From: an uncultured Odoribacter sp.
Lineage (GTDB): Bacteria > Bacteroidota > Bacteroidia > Bacteroidales > Marinifilaceae
Direction of reading: 5' to 3'
Length of the DNA: 64,000 nt
NCBI GenBank assembly: GCA_910578985.1
Contig: CAJTSF010000006.1
Coordinates: 62,001-126,000 of the forward strand
A program made the translations under genes and the position numbers. Below, piece by piece: positions 15,718 through 24,364 of this stretch. The notes under the pieces are model-generated. The model saw only the letters and a list, made by a program, of their open reading frames with translations. It was not told the origin of the DNA and searched no databases. Every line of letters starts with the position of its first letter. The stretch's first letter is position 1.

Positions 15718-16824
15718 ATGGACCATTCGTTGATAGACAAGCTGGAGGCTTTTTACATCCGTTTCAAGGAAATCGGACAGTTGATAACTGACCCGGAGGT
15801 CATACAGGACATGAAGCGCTACGTGCGGCTTACGAAAGAGTATAAGGACCTGGAGGCGGTCACGCTGGCGGGCGACCGCTATAAGGCGGCGCTTCGCGCA
15901 CTGGAGGAGGCGCGTGCGATTCTCACCTCGGAAGAGGACCCGGAGCTGCGGGAGATGGCGGAGGCGGAGGCGGAGGAGTTGGAGGAACGGATGCCGCAGA
16001 TGGAACAGGACATCAAGATGTTGCTCATCCCCGCCGACCCCGAGGACGGCAAGAATGCCATCCTGGAGATACGGGGCGGCACGGGGGGCGACGAGGCATG
16101 CCTCTTTGCGGGCGATTTGTTCCGCATGTATGCCAAATTTTGCGAAAAAAGGGGATGGCGCTTGGACATATCCAGTTTCAACGAGGGTACGGCGGGGGGA
16201 TACAAGGAGGTGGTAGCGAGTGTGTCGGGGAACGGGGTGTACGGCGTCCTGAAATACGAGTCGGGTGTCCACCGCGTGCAGCGTGTGCCGGAGACCGAGA
16301 CGCAGGGAAGAGTGCACACGTCGGCGGCGACGGTGGCGGTGCTTCCCGAAGCGGAGGAGTTCGACGTGCAAATCAACGAGGGGGAAATCAAATGGGACAC
16401 CTTCCGCTCGGGAGGTGCCGGAGGGCAGAATGTGAATAAGGTGGAGTCGGGGGTGAGGTTACGTTACGTGTGGAAGAATCCCAATACGGGCGTCGCGGAG
16501 GAGATACTCATCGAGTGCACCGAGACGCGCGACCAGCCCAAGAACAAGGAACGCGCTCTGGCGCGCCTGCGCTCGCGCATCTATGACATGGAGCATCAGA
16601 AGTATCTCGATGATATTTCCGCCAAGCGTCGGACGATGGTGAGCACCGGCGACCGTTCGGCGAAGATACGCACTTACAATTATCCTCAGGGACGCGTCAC
16701 CGATCACCGCATCGGGCTCACACTCTATAATCTCCAGGCGGTCCTTGACGGGGACCTTGACGAAGTCATCGAGAAACTCCAGATTGAGGAGAATACGGAG
16801 CGATTGAAGGCCAGCGGATTGTAA
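15718..16824 (+). CDS. prfA: Peptide chain release factor 1
   Basis: Class I release factor that recognises UAA and UAG stop codons and triggers peptide release. The protein has 368 residues. It shows the catalytic GGQ (RSGGAGGQNVNKVESGVRLR), the anticodon-like region with HTSAATVAVLPE and the RF1-typical C-terminal NYPQGRVTDHRIGLTLYNLQ. The stop-codon tripeptide of RF1 (PxT) lies near VPETETQGRVHTSA. It is followed by pyrF 33 bp downstream on the same strand. Confidence 0.96.
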   Translation: MDHSLIDKLEAFYIRFKEIGQLITDPEVIQDMKRYVRLTKEYKDLEAVTLAGDRYKAALRALEEARAILTSEEDPELREMAEAEAEELEERMPQMEQDIKMLLIPADPEDGKNAILEIRGGTGGDEACLFAGDLFRMYAKFCEKRGWRLDISSFNEGTAGGYKEVVASVSGNGVYGVLKYESGVHRVQRVPETETQGRVHTSAATVAVLPEAEEFDVQINEGEIKWDTFRSGGAGGQNVNKVESGVRLRYVWKNPNTGVAEEILIECTETRDQPKNKERALARLRSRIYDMEHQKYLDDISAKRRTMVSTGDRSAKIRTYNYPQGRVTDHRIGLTLYNLQAVLDGDLDEVIEKLQIEENTERLKASGL

Positions 16825-16857
16825 AAAAATATCTGATATCTAAAATAGAATACCACC

Positions 16858-17685
16858 ATGAATTTTACCCAACTTTTTGAACAAATTCAAAAGAAAAAGT
16901 CTTTTCTCTGCGTCGGACTGGATTCCGACATTGCGAAAATCCCGCAGCACCTGCTTGATGCGGAAGACCCTGTATTCGAATTCAATAAGGCGATTGTCGA
17001 TGCCACGGCGGAAGTGGCGATTGCCTACAAGCCCAATATCGCCTTTTATGAAAGCCGCGGGCTGGCAGGGTGGCAGAGCCTGGAGAAGACCGTGAAATAC
17101 ATCAAGGCGAACCATCCCGATATTTTCACCATCGCCGACGCGAAGCGCGGCGACATCGGCAATACTTCGCAGATGTATGCCAAGGCGTTTCTGGAGACGC
17201 TCGATTTCGATTCCATCACGGTGGCTCCCTATATGGGCGAGGATTCCGTGACGCCTTTCCTCCAGTATCCGGACAAATGGGTGATTCTGCTGGCATTGAC
17301 CTCGAACAAAGGGGCGTACGACTTCCAGTTTTTCGAACAGGAGGGGGAGAAGCTCTACGAGAAGGTGCTGAAGAAATCGCAGGAGTGGGGCGATGCCCGC
17401 AATATGATGTACGTGGTGGGTGCTACGAAAGCCGAGATGCTGGGCGGCATCCGCCGCATCGTGCCCGACCACTTCCTGCTGGTGCCCGGTGTGGGTGCCC
17501 AGGGCGGTAGCCTGGAGGAGGTGGCGAAGTACGGGATGAACGAACATTGCGGTCTGATAGTCAATTCTTCCCGCGGGATTATCTTTGCGGACAAGACGGA
17601 GCGGTTCGCTGTCCGTGCCGGTGAAGAGGCGCGGGCGTTGCAACAGGCGATGGCGCGCCTGCTTGCCGAGGCAAAGGTGTGCTGA
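16858..17685 (+). CDS. pyrF: Orotidine-5'-phosphate decarboxylase
   Basis: Last step of UMP synthesis, decarboxylating OMP. At 275 residues it is the longer group-2 bacterial type. The active-site block is FTIADAKRGDIGNTSQMYAK (Lys/Asp dyad), with SFLCVGLDSDIAKIP at the N-terminus and LVPGVGAQGGSLEEVA in the phosphate-binding region. It is probably cotranscribed with prfA. Its stop lies 14 bp before the convergent end of comF. Confidence 0.96.
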   Translation: MNFTQLFEQIQKKKSFLCVGLDSDIAKIPQHLLDAEDPVFEFNKAIVDATAEVAIAYKPNIAFYESRGLAGWQSLEKTVKYIKANHPDIFTIADAKRGDIGNTSQMYAKAFLETLDFDSITVAPYMGEDSVTPFLQYPDKWVILLALTSNKGAYDFQFFEQEGEKLYEKVLKKSQEWGDARNMMYVVGATKAEMLGGIRRIVPDHFLLVPGVGAQGGSLEEVAKYGMNEHCGLIVNSSRGIIFADKTERFAVRAGEEARALQQAMARLLAEAKVC

Positions 17686-17698
17686 TGACCTCTTTCCT

Positions 17699-18409
17699 TT
17701 AAATCCGGGCGAGGCATGCCAGGCTGAACTGCACATCCCCTGCTGCGGAGAGGGTTTCCATGCAGGATGCCATGGTTGCTCCGGTGGTGACCACGTCGTC
17801 CAGCAGGAGGATGTGCCTGTCTCGGATGCGCTCCGGCTCAAGGAGGCGGAAGACGCCGGCGACGTTGTTGCGCCGTTCGAAAGTGCCTTTCCCGGTCTGG
17901 GATTCGCTATGATGTATGCGGACGATGACGTCGTCAAGCATTTCGATGCCCAGTTCCCTTGCCACCCCGCGGGCGATTTCCAGCGCCTGGTTGTATCCCC
18001 GTGCGCGTTCCCGTTTCGGATGAAGGGGGATGGGGATGATGCAGTCGGCGGAGCAGAACTCCGCTATGTTTTTCCCCAGCAGGGTTCCCAGGGTGAAGGC
18101 GAGCGACCGCTTGGCATCGTATTTTATGTGGTACAGCAGATTCTTGTATAGGTCATACCGGTCATAATAAAAGAGGACGAAAAGCTGTTCGGGACATCCC
18201 TCGCCCCGGTATTTTTCCAGAAGTGCGGGCAGGCTTGTCGAAGCGGAGGGCAGGAAAGGCATCTCTCCCAGGCAGGGAGTGCAGATATGCACCTCGTTGC
18301 GGCATAGGGCGCGTCCGCACACTTGGCACCGGGGCGGAAAAAACAATTCCTCCAACCCCCTGAGGGAGGTTTGGAGGAACGGTATGCGGAGCAAAGCGCC
18401 GAAAGCCAT
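17699..18409 (-). CDS. comF: ComF family phosphoribosyltransferase-like protein
   Basis: 236 residues. It has the N-terminal zinc-finger-like cluster (FFPPRCQVCGRALCRNEVHI then CTPCLGEMPF), and the type I phosphoribosyltransferase PRPP loop ILLLDDVVTTGATMASCMET near the C-terminus. ComF-type proteins are linked to DNA uptake and processing of internalised DNA in other bacteria; the chemistry is not settled. Its ATG overlaps the TAA of the upstream GH16-like gene by one base, so the two are translationally coupled. Confidence 0.93.
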   Translation of the reverse strand: MAFGALLRIPFLQTSLRGLEELFFPPRCQVCGRALCRNEVHICTPCLGEMPFLPSASTSLPALLEKYRGEGCPEQLFVLFYYDRYDLYKNLLYHIKYDAKRSLAFTLGTLLGKNIAEFCSADCIIPIPLHPKRERARGYNQALEIARGVARELGIEMLDDVIVRIHHSESQTGKGTFERRNNVAGVFRLLEPERIRDRHILLLDDVVTTGATMASCMETLSAAGDVQFSLACLARI

Positions 18410-19830
18410 TATTGCGGATTTCTCTGGGTGTACACCCTGACCCAGTCGATTTCCATCCGGGCGGGCAGCGTTTTGTCTGCAGGCGGTGTCAGGGCACCGA
18501 GCGAAAAGGCAAGGTACATCGGCATGTGTGGGATGTTTTCCCGCTCCTCTTTCACGACGGTGTCGTTAATCATCCATACGAGTTTTTCCGGCGTCCATTC
18601 CAGGGTAAAAATATAATCCGTGTTGTCTTGCAGGAGGTCTTTCACAAGGACGTCACTGTCTTTCACCTCCGCTCCTTCTGTGTGAATATGCCCGAGGTGC
18701 AGCCCGTCGGCGGTCACCTTCATGATATTCACGTGGGGGGTAGCCTTGTCGCCCGCGAGCCAGAAAGAGGCGGTGAGCGGTGAGCGGCGGTATTTGATTT
18801 TCGCTTCGAACCGTCCGTATTGCTGCCGGAACGCGTGGGCGGAGGAAATCAATCCGGAGGTATAGTCGTATTTTCGTTCGGTGATGCCGAGATTGGCATC
18901 CCAATATTTGCCGATAATCTCCTCACGGCGGAAATTCAGGAAGAGCATGGAACCGCTGAAAGTGATATTGCTGGGCATGTACAGCTGCACGTCTTTCCCC
19001 ACGCCGTAGGTGTCGCTCAGGAAGCGTTCGCCGGCGTTGTAGCGGGTAATCCACCGCGAGCCGCCCAGCAGGTTGCGGTCGAACTCGTCGGAGAATGCCA
19101 GCATCCATTGGAGCCGGTTGTTGAAATAGGCATCATGGAGGAGGGCTTGGTAGCGGACGATGTCCGGTAATTTCTTCAGCGCTTCGTACTCCTGTTCCAG
19201 GGCGTATCCCTCCGTGGTGCGGTAGCGCTTTTTGTCGAGGAGGTATTTCCGTTTGGCGTTGAATTCGTCCGAGTGTATGAACTCGTTCAACTGTTGGAAC
19301 CGCACGGGGAGGTCGGTGGCGGCGATTTCGCTGTATTCCTTGAAACGCCGGAGGCTCTCGAACTTGATGGCTGCCTTGATTTTCGGGTGGGCAATCAGCT
19401 TTTTGTATGCCAGGGCTTCCGCGGCATGGAGTTGCCGGTCGAAATCCGGGCTTTTGACTACGGCTTTCAGTTGGACGTACTCCCTGAACTCCTCGGTGTT
19501 CTGCAACAGCCGGTATCCTTCCAGCTCTTTGGATTCATTGACGATGAGGTAGGATTGCAGTTTACGGGTCTTGAGCAGTGCCTTGTATTGCTTTTCCGCC
19601 GTGTGGCATTCGCTTCCCTTGTACGTGAGCTGTTCGATTTCTTTCCGCTGTTGCTTGAAGCGGGGGCTGTTGATTTCCGCATCCAACTGGCGCAAGCGCC
19701 GGAGTTCCTCGCTTTTCTCCACCCTCAGGAATAGTTCCTCGTTTTCCCGGAATATGGTACGGCAAGTCTCCGCCTCATGCGTGGAGCGCAGCTTCTTGTG
19801 CTTGGAAGAAAAAAATGAAAATAATCCCAT
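18409..19830 (-). CDS. GH16-fold protein with lost catalytic residues and N-terminal helical repeats
   Basis: A 473-residue protein with no signal peptide, so probably cytosolic. Residues 1-235 are highly charged helices with at least three copies of a unit whose core is L-x3-[IV]-x-S-x2-F (49-58, 121-130, 181-190). Residues about 245-470 form a GH16/laminarinase-like jelly roll: MLAFSDEFDRNLLGGSRW, TSGLISSAHAFRQQYGRFEA, FTLEWTPEKLVWMINDT and EIDWVRVYT. The catalytic EIDIxE strand reads HVNIMK (366-371), so all acidic catalytic positions are replaced. This suggests carbohydrate or protein binding instead of hydrolysis. It is coupled to comF by a 1-bp overlap. Confidence 0.82.
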   Translation of the reverse strand: MGLFSFFSSKHKKLRSTHEAETCRTIFRENEELFLRVEKSEELRRLRQLDAEINSPRFKQQRKEIEQLTYKGSECHTAEKQYKALLKTRKLQSYLIVNESKELEGYRLLQNTEEFREYVQLKAVVKSPDFDRQLHAAEALAYKKLIAHPKIKAAIKFESLRRFKEYSEIAATDLPVRFQQLNEFIHSDEFNAKRKYLLDKKRYRTTEGYALEQEYEALKKLPDIVRYQALLHDAYFNNRLQWMLAFSDEFDRNLLGGSRWITRYNAGERFLSDTYGVGKDVQLYMPSNITFSGSMLFLNFRREEIIGKYWDANLGITERKYDYTSGLISSAHAFRQQYGRFEAKIKYRRSPLTASFWLAGDKATPHVNIMKVTADGLHLGHIHTEGAEVKDSDVLVKDLLQDNTDYIFTLEWTPEKLVWMINDTVVKEERENIPHMPMYLAFSLGALTPPADKTLPARMEIDWVRVYTQRNPQ

Positions 19831-19869
19831 ATGCTATTTTATTTCAATTCGTAGCCTCACTTGAACCAA

Positions 19870-19877
19870 CAAAAGTA
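19870..19877 (-). promoter_or_regulatory. Bacteroidota -7 box for GH16-like/comF operon
   Basis: TACTTTTG on the minus strand, 40 bp upstream of the ATG at 19830. Confidence 0.5.
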
Positions 19878-19978
19878 ATACAAATAATCGGAAATGAAAA
19901 ATCGGGGAAGGAAACAATAACTTCTATTGTGAATCTTCATTAATCTGTGGACGGTATTGTTCGTTGGATTCTGTCATG

Positions 19979-20836
19979 CTATTCCGTATCTTCCGTTCCT
20001 CCAAGAGTCTTGTCGTTGTTTGATTTTAAAATGTGTTTCGCGTTCAGTGGCGTGACGACGGGTTTACCGGTTTCTTGTTCGAGGCGGAGGCGGGCTTCCT
20101 TGGCAACGTTGCCGCCGCGGCGGGCGATGTCCATGTGGTCATCGAAAGAGACGGGATTCTGCGCTTCGGAAATTTCTTTGGTGGAAAGTTCGGCAAGCAT
20201 ATTCAATACCAACTCTTTATTCGTCATATTATCGAGCAAGTTTTCTTTTTTCAGTCCTTTGAATTGATTGTATTCTTTGGCGGTTTTGCCTGCCCACGAT
20301 TGGTAAATGATGTCGGTGAGCGTGGCGAAATGGACTCCTTCCTGCAATCCGTGGCGTTTCCACTCGTCGGTGAGGTCTTTGCGGATTTCGATGCTTTTAA
20401 GGCGTTGGTTGATCCAGTTGTCGGAATAGCCGAGGCGTTTGTAGTCCAGCATTGCCTGCTCGATGGAACGCTCCGGGTCTTGCAACTGGTCCAACCGTTC
20501 TTTTGCCACCTGCGCCATCCACAACTTGAACGGTTCCGCCTTGGGGGAGGGGATGGACTGGATGAGGCGGAAAAGTTGCCGGGTATCGGCGACGTCCGTT
20601 TGATAAGATTTTCCGTCTGAAGCAGGTAATTTCAGTTGTACGATTTTATCGTACAACTGACTTCCTTCCTTTGTGAGTTTGCGTTTCAGGTCACTCCAGT
20701 ACCTGCGCGGATTATCGCTTTCGGTTAAAATGGCGATGACGTCGATGATGGAAAAATACCATTCCTCCTGCTCGCTGTCCCATACGGTGCGGACTTTCTT
20801 TTCTTCGAATACTTTGATGGCGTTTTGTTGTGTCAT
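19979..20836 (-). CDS. BRO-N domain / DinD-like protein
   Basis: 285 residues. The N-terminal about 110 residues form a BRO-N domain (VRTVWDSEQEEWYFSIIDVI, NPRRYWSDLKRKLTKEGSQL, LFRLIQSIPSPKAEPFKLWM), a DNA-binding module of phage antirepressors. The rest matches DNA-damage-inducible protein D-type C-terminal regions (GYSDNWINQRLKSIEIRKDL and ARRGGNVAKEARLRLEQETG). E. coli DinD is an SOS-regulated RecA-inhibiting protein; a similar role here is inference. No phage genes are nearby. Its start is 2 bp from the end of the upstream secreted-protein gene, implying cotranscription. Confidence 0.88.
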   Translation of the reverse strand: MTQQNAIKVFEEKKVRTVWDSEQEEWYFSIIDVIAILTESDNPRRYWSDLKRKLTKEGSQLYDKIVQLKLPASDGKSYQTDVADTRQLFRLIQSIPSPKAEPFKLWMAQVAKERLDQLQDPERSIEQAMLDYKRLGYSDNWINQRLKSIEIRKDLTDEWKRHGLQEGVHFATLTDIIYQSWAGKTAKEYNQFKGLKKENLLDNMTNKELVLNMLAELSTKEISEAQNPVSFDDHMDIARRGGNVAKEARLRLEQETGKPVVTPLNAKHILKSNNDKTLGGTEDTE

Positions 20837-20838
20837 GG

Positions 20839-21528
20839 CTATGATTGCTTTTGGGTCTTCAAATACGCCTCATACATATCTAGAATCCACGTCGCGTCCT
20901 CTTTTGCCTGCCGTTTGCGCTCCTTCCCTTCGGGACCCTTGAACCATTTTTTACAAAACTCCTTCAGTCCCGGTTTTTTGTCTTTCAGCAGCACGCTGTT
21001 CACCAGCTGGTACGTATATACGATTTCCCCCTCTTCCCCTTCCTCGTGGAAGCGGATGCCGTAAAACGTCTGCAGATAACGGCGTTGCCCCTTGGCGTTC
21101 GTTTCCACCACCCAGTCTTTCCACCAATATGCCGTGGCGTGTTCGCCGACCCGGTTTATGCACACCAGCCGCGGAATCGTATGGTAGCGGCTCTTGAAGG
21201 AAGGGGTTGCCAACTGCCGGGATTCCCAGCAGATGCCGTCCGGCGCGTTCTCCGTCTTCTCCGTGTACTCGATACACTTCACCTCCTCCGCCGTGTATTT
21301 CACCGCATCCTTGTCCTCTGGCGTCGGCGTCATCTTGAAAGAGAAATTACTCTTCTTGAACAGCGACTTGTCCGCATGCCACTCCCGTTTCAGATATCCT
21401 TCCACCTTCTCGCCCGACTTCATCGTCACCACCACGTGGCGGAATTCCTGGTCTTTCTGTGCCTCGGCTTTCCCTGCCGCGCACATCATCAATGCAAACA
21501 CGCTTGCTTGTAACAACAATTTTTTCAT
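20839..21528 (-). CDS. Secreted protein of unknown function (paralogue 1)
   Basis: 229 residues from ATG 21528 (MKKLLLQASVFALMMCAAGK), which places a clear signal peptide at the N-terminus; an ATG at 21552 would add eight polar residues and is less likely. The mature part begins with a short beta unit HVVVTMKSGEKVEGYLKREW resembling the opening of its neighbour (GTIYLKEGRNVTFKGRDRLK). It is mixed charged, with no catalytic motif. The C-terminal helix KERKRQAKEDATWILDMYEA resembles the neighbour's last part. The family is not recognised. Confidence 0.75.
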   Translation of the reverse strand: MKKLLLQASVFALMMCAAGKAEAQKDQEFRHVVVTMKSGEKVEGYLKREWHADKSLFKKSNFSFKMTPTPEDKDAVKYTAEEVKCIEYTEKTENAPDGICWESRQLATPSFKSRYHTIPRLVCINRVGEHATAYWWKDWVVETNAKGQRRYLQTFYGIRFHEEGEEGEIVYTYQLVNSVLLKDKKPGLKEFCKKWFKGPEGKERKRQAKEDATWILDMYEAYLKTQKQS

Positions 21529-21552
21529 AGTCTTTTTATTTAAGTGAGACAA

Positions 21553-22164
21553 TCAATCCTCCGGACAATATTCCATCAACAGCGCGATAGTCTTGTCGCG
21601 CCACGTGTCCGCCTCGCGTATCCGCCGGCACAGTTCCGCATCCTCCCGCACGTATCCGCACAGCCGTTCCAGGAACTTATTCCCTGTCTTTGCCTTGGCT
21701 TTGCCCGCATACCAGAATCCCGCCTCCCCGCGCTTCCGCAAGTAATAGCCCACATGCGACCGATGGAATATCCCGTGCCGCTGCCACACCCGGATGCCTC
21801 CGTCCACGGCAATGCCGTATCCCTTTTTCGCGAACACCAAGGTCAGGATATGCGGCGTTTCGAAATAGACCCAGCACCACCCGATGCCGTCGGCAGGTAT
21901 GAATCGCCGTTGCCGTTCCGGACACCGGGAATTCCAGCATACCACCGAATCCACCTCTTCTACGGCAAACTTTTCTTTCCGTTTGTCCTGCCCGTACGCA
22001 TTGCGCCATCCTTTCACGTCCTGTTTCCTGCGCGGTATCTTCAACCGGTCGCGCCCCTTGAACGTGACATTCCGTCCCTCTTTCAGATAGATCGTCCCCT
22101 CTACCTGCGCCTCCGCTACGCCCCATGACGCCAGGCAAACGATGATGAGTAAAAATGTTTTCAT
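21553..22164 (-). CDS. Secreted protein of unknown function (paralogue 2)
   Basis: 203 residues from ATG 22164 (MKTFLLIIVCLASWGVAEAQ), giving a typical signal peptide; longer readings start upstream without one. Shared features with the following gene are the opening 'x-V-x-LK(E/S)G-x-(N/K)V' strand, a central residue pattern ending C-W-(N/E)-S-R, and a basic C-terminal region with 'ADTWRDKTIALLMEY'. It is probably an envelope protein. Function is unknown. It is head of the operon with paralogue 1 and the BRO protein. Confidence 0.72.
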   Translation of the reverse strand: MKTFLLIIVCLASWGVAEAQVEGTIYLKEGRNVTFKGRDRLKIPRRKQDVKGWRNAYGQDKRKEKFAVEEVDSVVCWNSRCPERQRRFIPADGIGWCWVYFETPHILTLVFAKKGYGIAVDGGIRVWQRHGIFHRSHVGYYLRKRGEAGFWYAGKAKAKTGNKFLERLCGYVREDAELCRRIREADTWRDKTIALLMEYCPED

Positions 22165-22263
22165 GTCTTTCTTTTTGCGAGATTTTAATCCGTTAAAGAT
22201 AATGTTTTTCGTGATAATATCCATGTTTCCGGATTGGGCAACTTGTGTTCCGCCCACGGGTGA

Positions 22264-23001
22264 CTACTGTTTGACGAAGTGGTAGGTGATGGTGCCTTTC
22301 TGGCGGTCGGGGGCGTCGGGCTTTTCGTTGAAGCGGGAGCGTTCGGCGGCATCGACGGCGACGCGGCGGAGGGCTTCGTCGTCGGCGGATCGGGAGGGGA
22401 TGACGGTGGCTTTCTGGACAGAGCCGCGGGGGGTGACGAGGATTTCGACGGTGACGGTGCCGCCCCGCTCGCATTTGAACACGGGGATGGGCAGGTGGCG
22501 GGCGAAGCGCCCGGGGAGATTGTAGGAGACACTGCTTTCGCCGGCGTAGAAGGTGGAGCGGAGGGAGTCCAGTTCCCGTTCGCGGCGGTCGCTGTCGTGG
22601 CGGATGGAGTCTTCGCGGTAGCGGTCGTCGCGGCGGGGACGGTAGCGGTCGCTGTTGCCGTGGTCGGGGAGGGCGTCGAGGGCTTCGCGGATGTATTCTT
22701 CCACGCGGGTGTCGGGGGCGGTGTGTTTGGCGGCGGCGTTTTCATTGACTGCCATGGAGCGCAGGAGGCGATCGACCTCTTCGGTGGAGGTCCGGCGGCG
22801 GATTTCCTCGCGGCGTTCGTGTTCTTCCTGCCGGTGGCGCACTTCCTCCTTGTCGGGAGTGTCCATGGTGATTACCATTTCGATGTGTTCCTGCAGGCGG
22901 GATATCTGCATGCAGAGGAAGAGGATGGCGAGCAGGAGGTGGAAAATCACGGTGCCCATGATGCCGCGGCGGTGTAATATGAGTTGTTCTCTGAGGGTCA
23001 T
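22264..23001 (-). CDS. TonB-family energy transducer-like protein
   Basis: 245 residues. It has a cytosolic N-terminus, one transmembrane helix (GTVIFHLLLAILFLCMQISR), a long Arg/Glu/Asp-rich periplasmic linker and a C-terminal TonB-like domain (ERGGTVTVEILVTPRGSVQK, then AAERSRFNEKPDAPDRQKGT and ITYHFVKQ). TonB proteins pass proton-motive energy from ExbBD to outer-membrane receptors. The linker is charged instead of proline-rich, which is unusual. Its ATG overlaps the stop of the ABC permease gene by one base. Confidence 0.8.
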   Translation of the reverse strand: MTLREQLILHRRGIMGTVIFHLLLAILFLCMQISRLQEHIEMVITMDTPDKEEVRHRQEEHERREEIRRRTSTEEVDRLLRSMAVNENAAAKHTAPDTRVEEYIREALDALPDHGNSDRYRPRRDDRYREDSIRHDSDRRERELDSLRSTFYAGESSVSYNLPGRFARHLPIPVFKCERGGTVTVEILVTPRGSVQKATVIPSRSADDEALRRVAVDAAERSRFNEKPDAPDRQKGTITYHFVKQ

Positions 23002-24233
23002 TATTCGAATCGGATGGCTTTGATGGGGCGGATTTTGGATATGAGTACGGTGGGGATGATGAGCATGAGGACGGAGACGGCGAAGACGCCGATGTTCAGG
23101 AAGAGCGCCGCCCAGAGATCGAAACGGACGGGGACGGTGTCCATGTAGTAGGAGGCGGGGTTGAGGGCGATGGGGTGGAAGAGTGCCTGCACGGCGGCGA
23201 GGAGAAACGCCAGGAGGTTGCCGAGGAGCATGCCGCGGAGGATGAGCCCGAGGGCAAGGTAGAGGAAGAGCCTTTTGAGGGAGGCGTCCCGGCAGCCGAG
23301 GGCTTTGAGGATGCCGATGAGGGCGGTTTTGTCGAGAATCAGGATGAGCAGCCCGGAGACCATGTTGAATCCGGCGACTACGATGATGAGGGTGAGGATG
23401 ACCGCCACATTCATGTTCAGGAGACTGAGCCAGTCGAATATCTGGGGGGCGGTGTCGTGGAGGGTGGAGATGCGGAGGAAGCGGTTGCGTGTGTCCAGCG
23501 GCAGGAGCTCGTCGAGTTGCGCTCCGGCTTCGGGGAGAGTTTCGAGGTCGCGGAGTTCTACGGCGATGCCGGACACTTCTTCGGGTGCCCAGCCGTTGAG
23601 GCGTTGGAGTTGGCGGATGTCGCAGAGGACGAAGAGGTCGTCGTATTCGCGAAAGCCGGTGTCGTAGATTCCCTGCACGGTGAAGAGGCGCGTCCGGGGC
23701 GGGTCCTGGACGAAGTGGGCGGTGAGTTTGTCGCCGGCACGGAGCCCGAGGAGGTTTGCCACGGAGGCGGAGAGGAGGATTTCCGCCGAGGCGTGTCTGC
23801 CGTCGAGGCGGGGGAGGGTGCCGCTTTGGAGGTGGCGCCCGTAGAAGGAGGCGTCGTAGAGGGAGTCCACCCCTTTGAGGATCACCCCGTGTATTTCGGA
23901 GGGGCTTTTGAGGATGGCGGTTTTGGTGACGTAGGGGACCGCCTGTTTCACTCCGCGGATGTCCCGCAGGATGCCGAGGAGGGTGTCGGTGGCGACGATG
24001 CTGCCGCCGGTGTAGGCGTCGTTGTTGTCATAGGAGGTCACGTCCAGGTGGGCGGTGAAGCCTGCCAGTTTTTCGGTGATTTCCTGCTTGAAGCCCCCGA
24101 TGATAAACACGGAGAGGAGCATGACGCAGATTCCCAAGGCAATGCCTGCCACGGCAATCTTGACGATGGGCACCGATACGGCGCCTTCCCGTTTGCCCCG
24201 CAAGAGGCGGCGTGCGATGAATAGTTCGAGGTT
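23001..24233 (-). CDS. LolC/LolE-type ABC transporter permease
   Basis: 410 residues from a TTG at 24233 (NLELFIARRLLRGKREG), which matches how this Bacteroidota family begins; the longer TTG at 24263 would overlap the promoter box. The first transmembrane segment is IVKIAVAGIALGICVMLLSV, followed by a large periplasmic MacB-like domain and three C-terminal helices (MNVAVILTLIIVVAGFNMVS, LILIL... and ALFLNIGVFAVSVLMLIIPT), with IGILKALGCRDASLKRLFLY in the FtsX signature. Family members extract lipoproteins from the inner membrane with LolD. No ATPase gene is nearby. Confidence 0.9.
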   Translation of the reverse strand, partial: NLELFIARRLLRGKREGAVSVPIVKIAVAGIALGICVMLLSVFIIGGFKQEITEKLAGFTAHLDVTSYDNNDAYTGGSIVATDTLLGILRDIRGVKQAVPYVTKTAILKSPSEIHGVILKGVDSLYDASFYGRHLQSGTLPRLDGRHASAEILLSASVANLLGLRAGDKLTAHFVQDPPRTRLFTVQGIYDTGFREYDDLFVLCDIRQLQRLNGWAPEEVSGIAVELRDLETLPEAGAQLDELLPLDTRNRFLRISTLHDTAPQIFDWLSLLNMNVAVILTLIIVVAGFNMVSGLLILILDKTALIGILKALGCRDASLKRLFLYLALGLILRGMLLGNLLAFLLAAVQALFHPIALNPASYYMDTVPVRFDLWAALFLNIGVFAVSVLMLIIPTVLISKIRPIKAIRFE

Positions 24234-24260
24234 CAAAACAGCAGTTTTCAATTCAAATGA

Positions 24261-24268
24261 CAAAGATA
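24261..24268 (-). promoter_or_regulatory. Bacteroidota -7 box for LolC/E-type operon
   Basis: TATCTTTG on the minus strand, 27 bp upstream of the TTG at 24233; it overlaps the alternative TTG at 24263 and so rules that start out. Confidence 0.55.
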
Positions 24269-24364
24269 AGGAAATTATTAGTTAAAATAGGCAAAACACT
24301 TTTTGCTTTCGATGAAAATCACTATTATTGTTTCAAATTGAAAAAACATAATCCATTAAGCGTT

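Noticed and set aside
16840..17937. Minus-strand frame opposite pyrF and part of comF.
   Set aside because: It overlaps two well-supported genes and has no domain.
19979..22164. Prophage fragment around the BRO-N gene.
   Set aside because: No capsid, portal, terminase or integrase genes are near; all neighbours are housekeeping or envelope genes.
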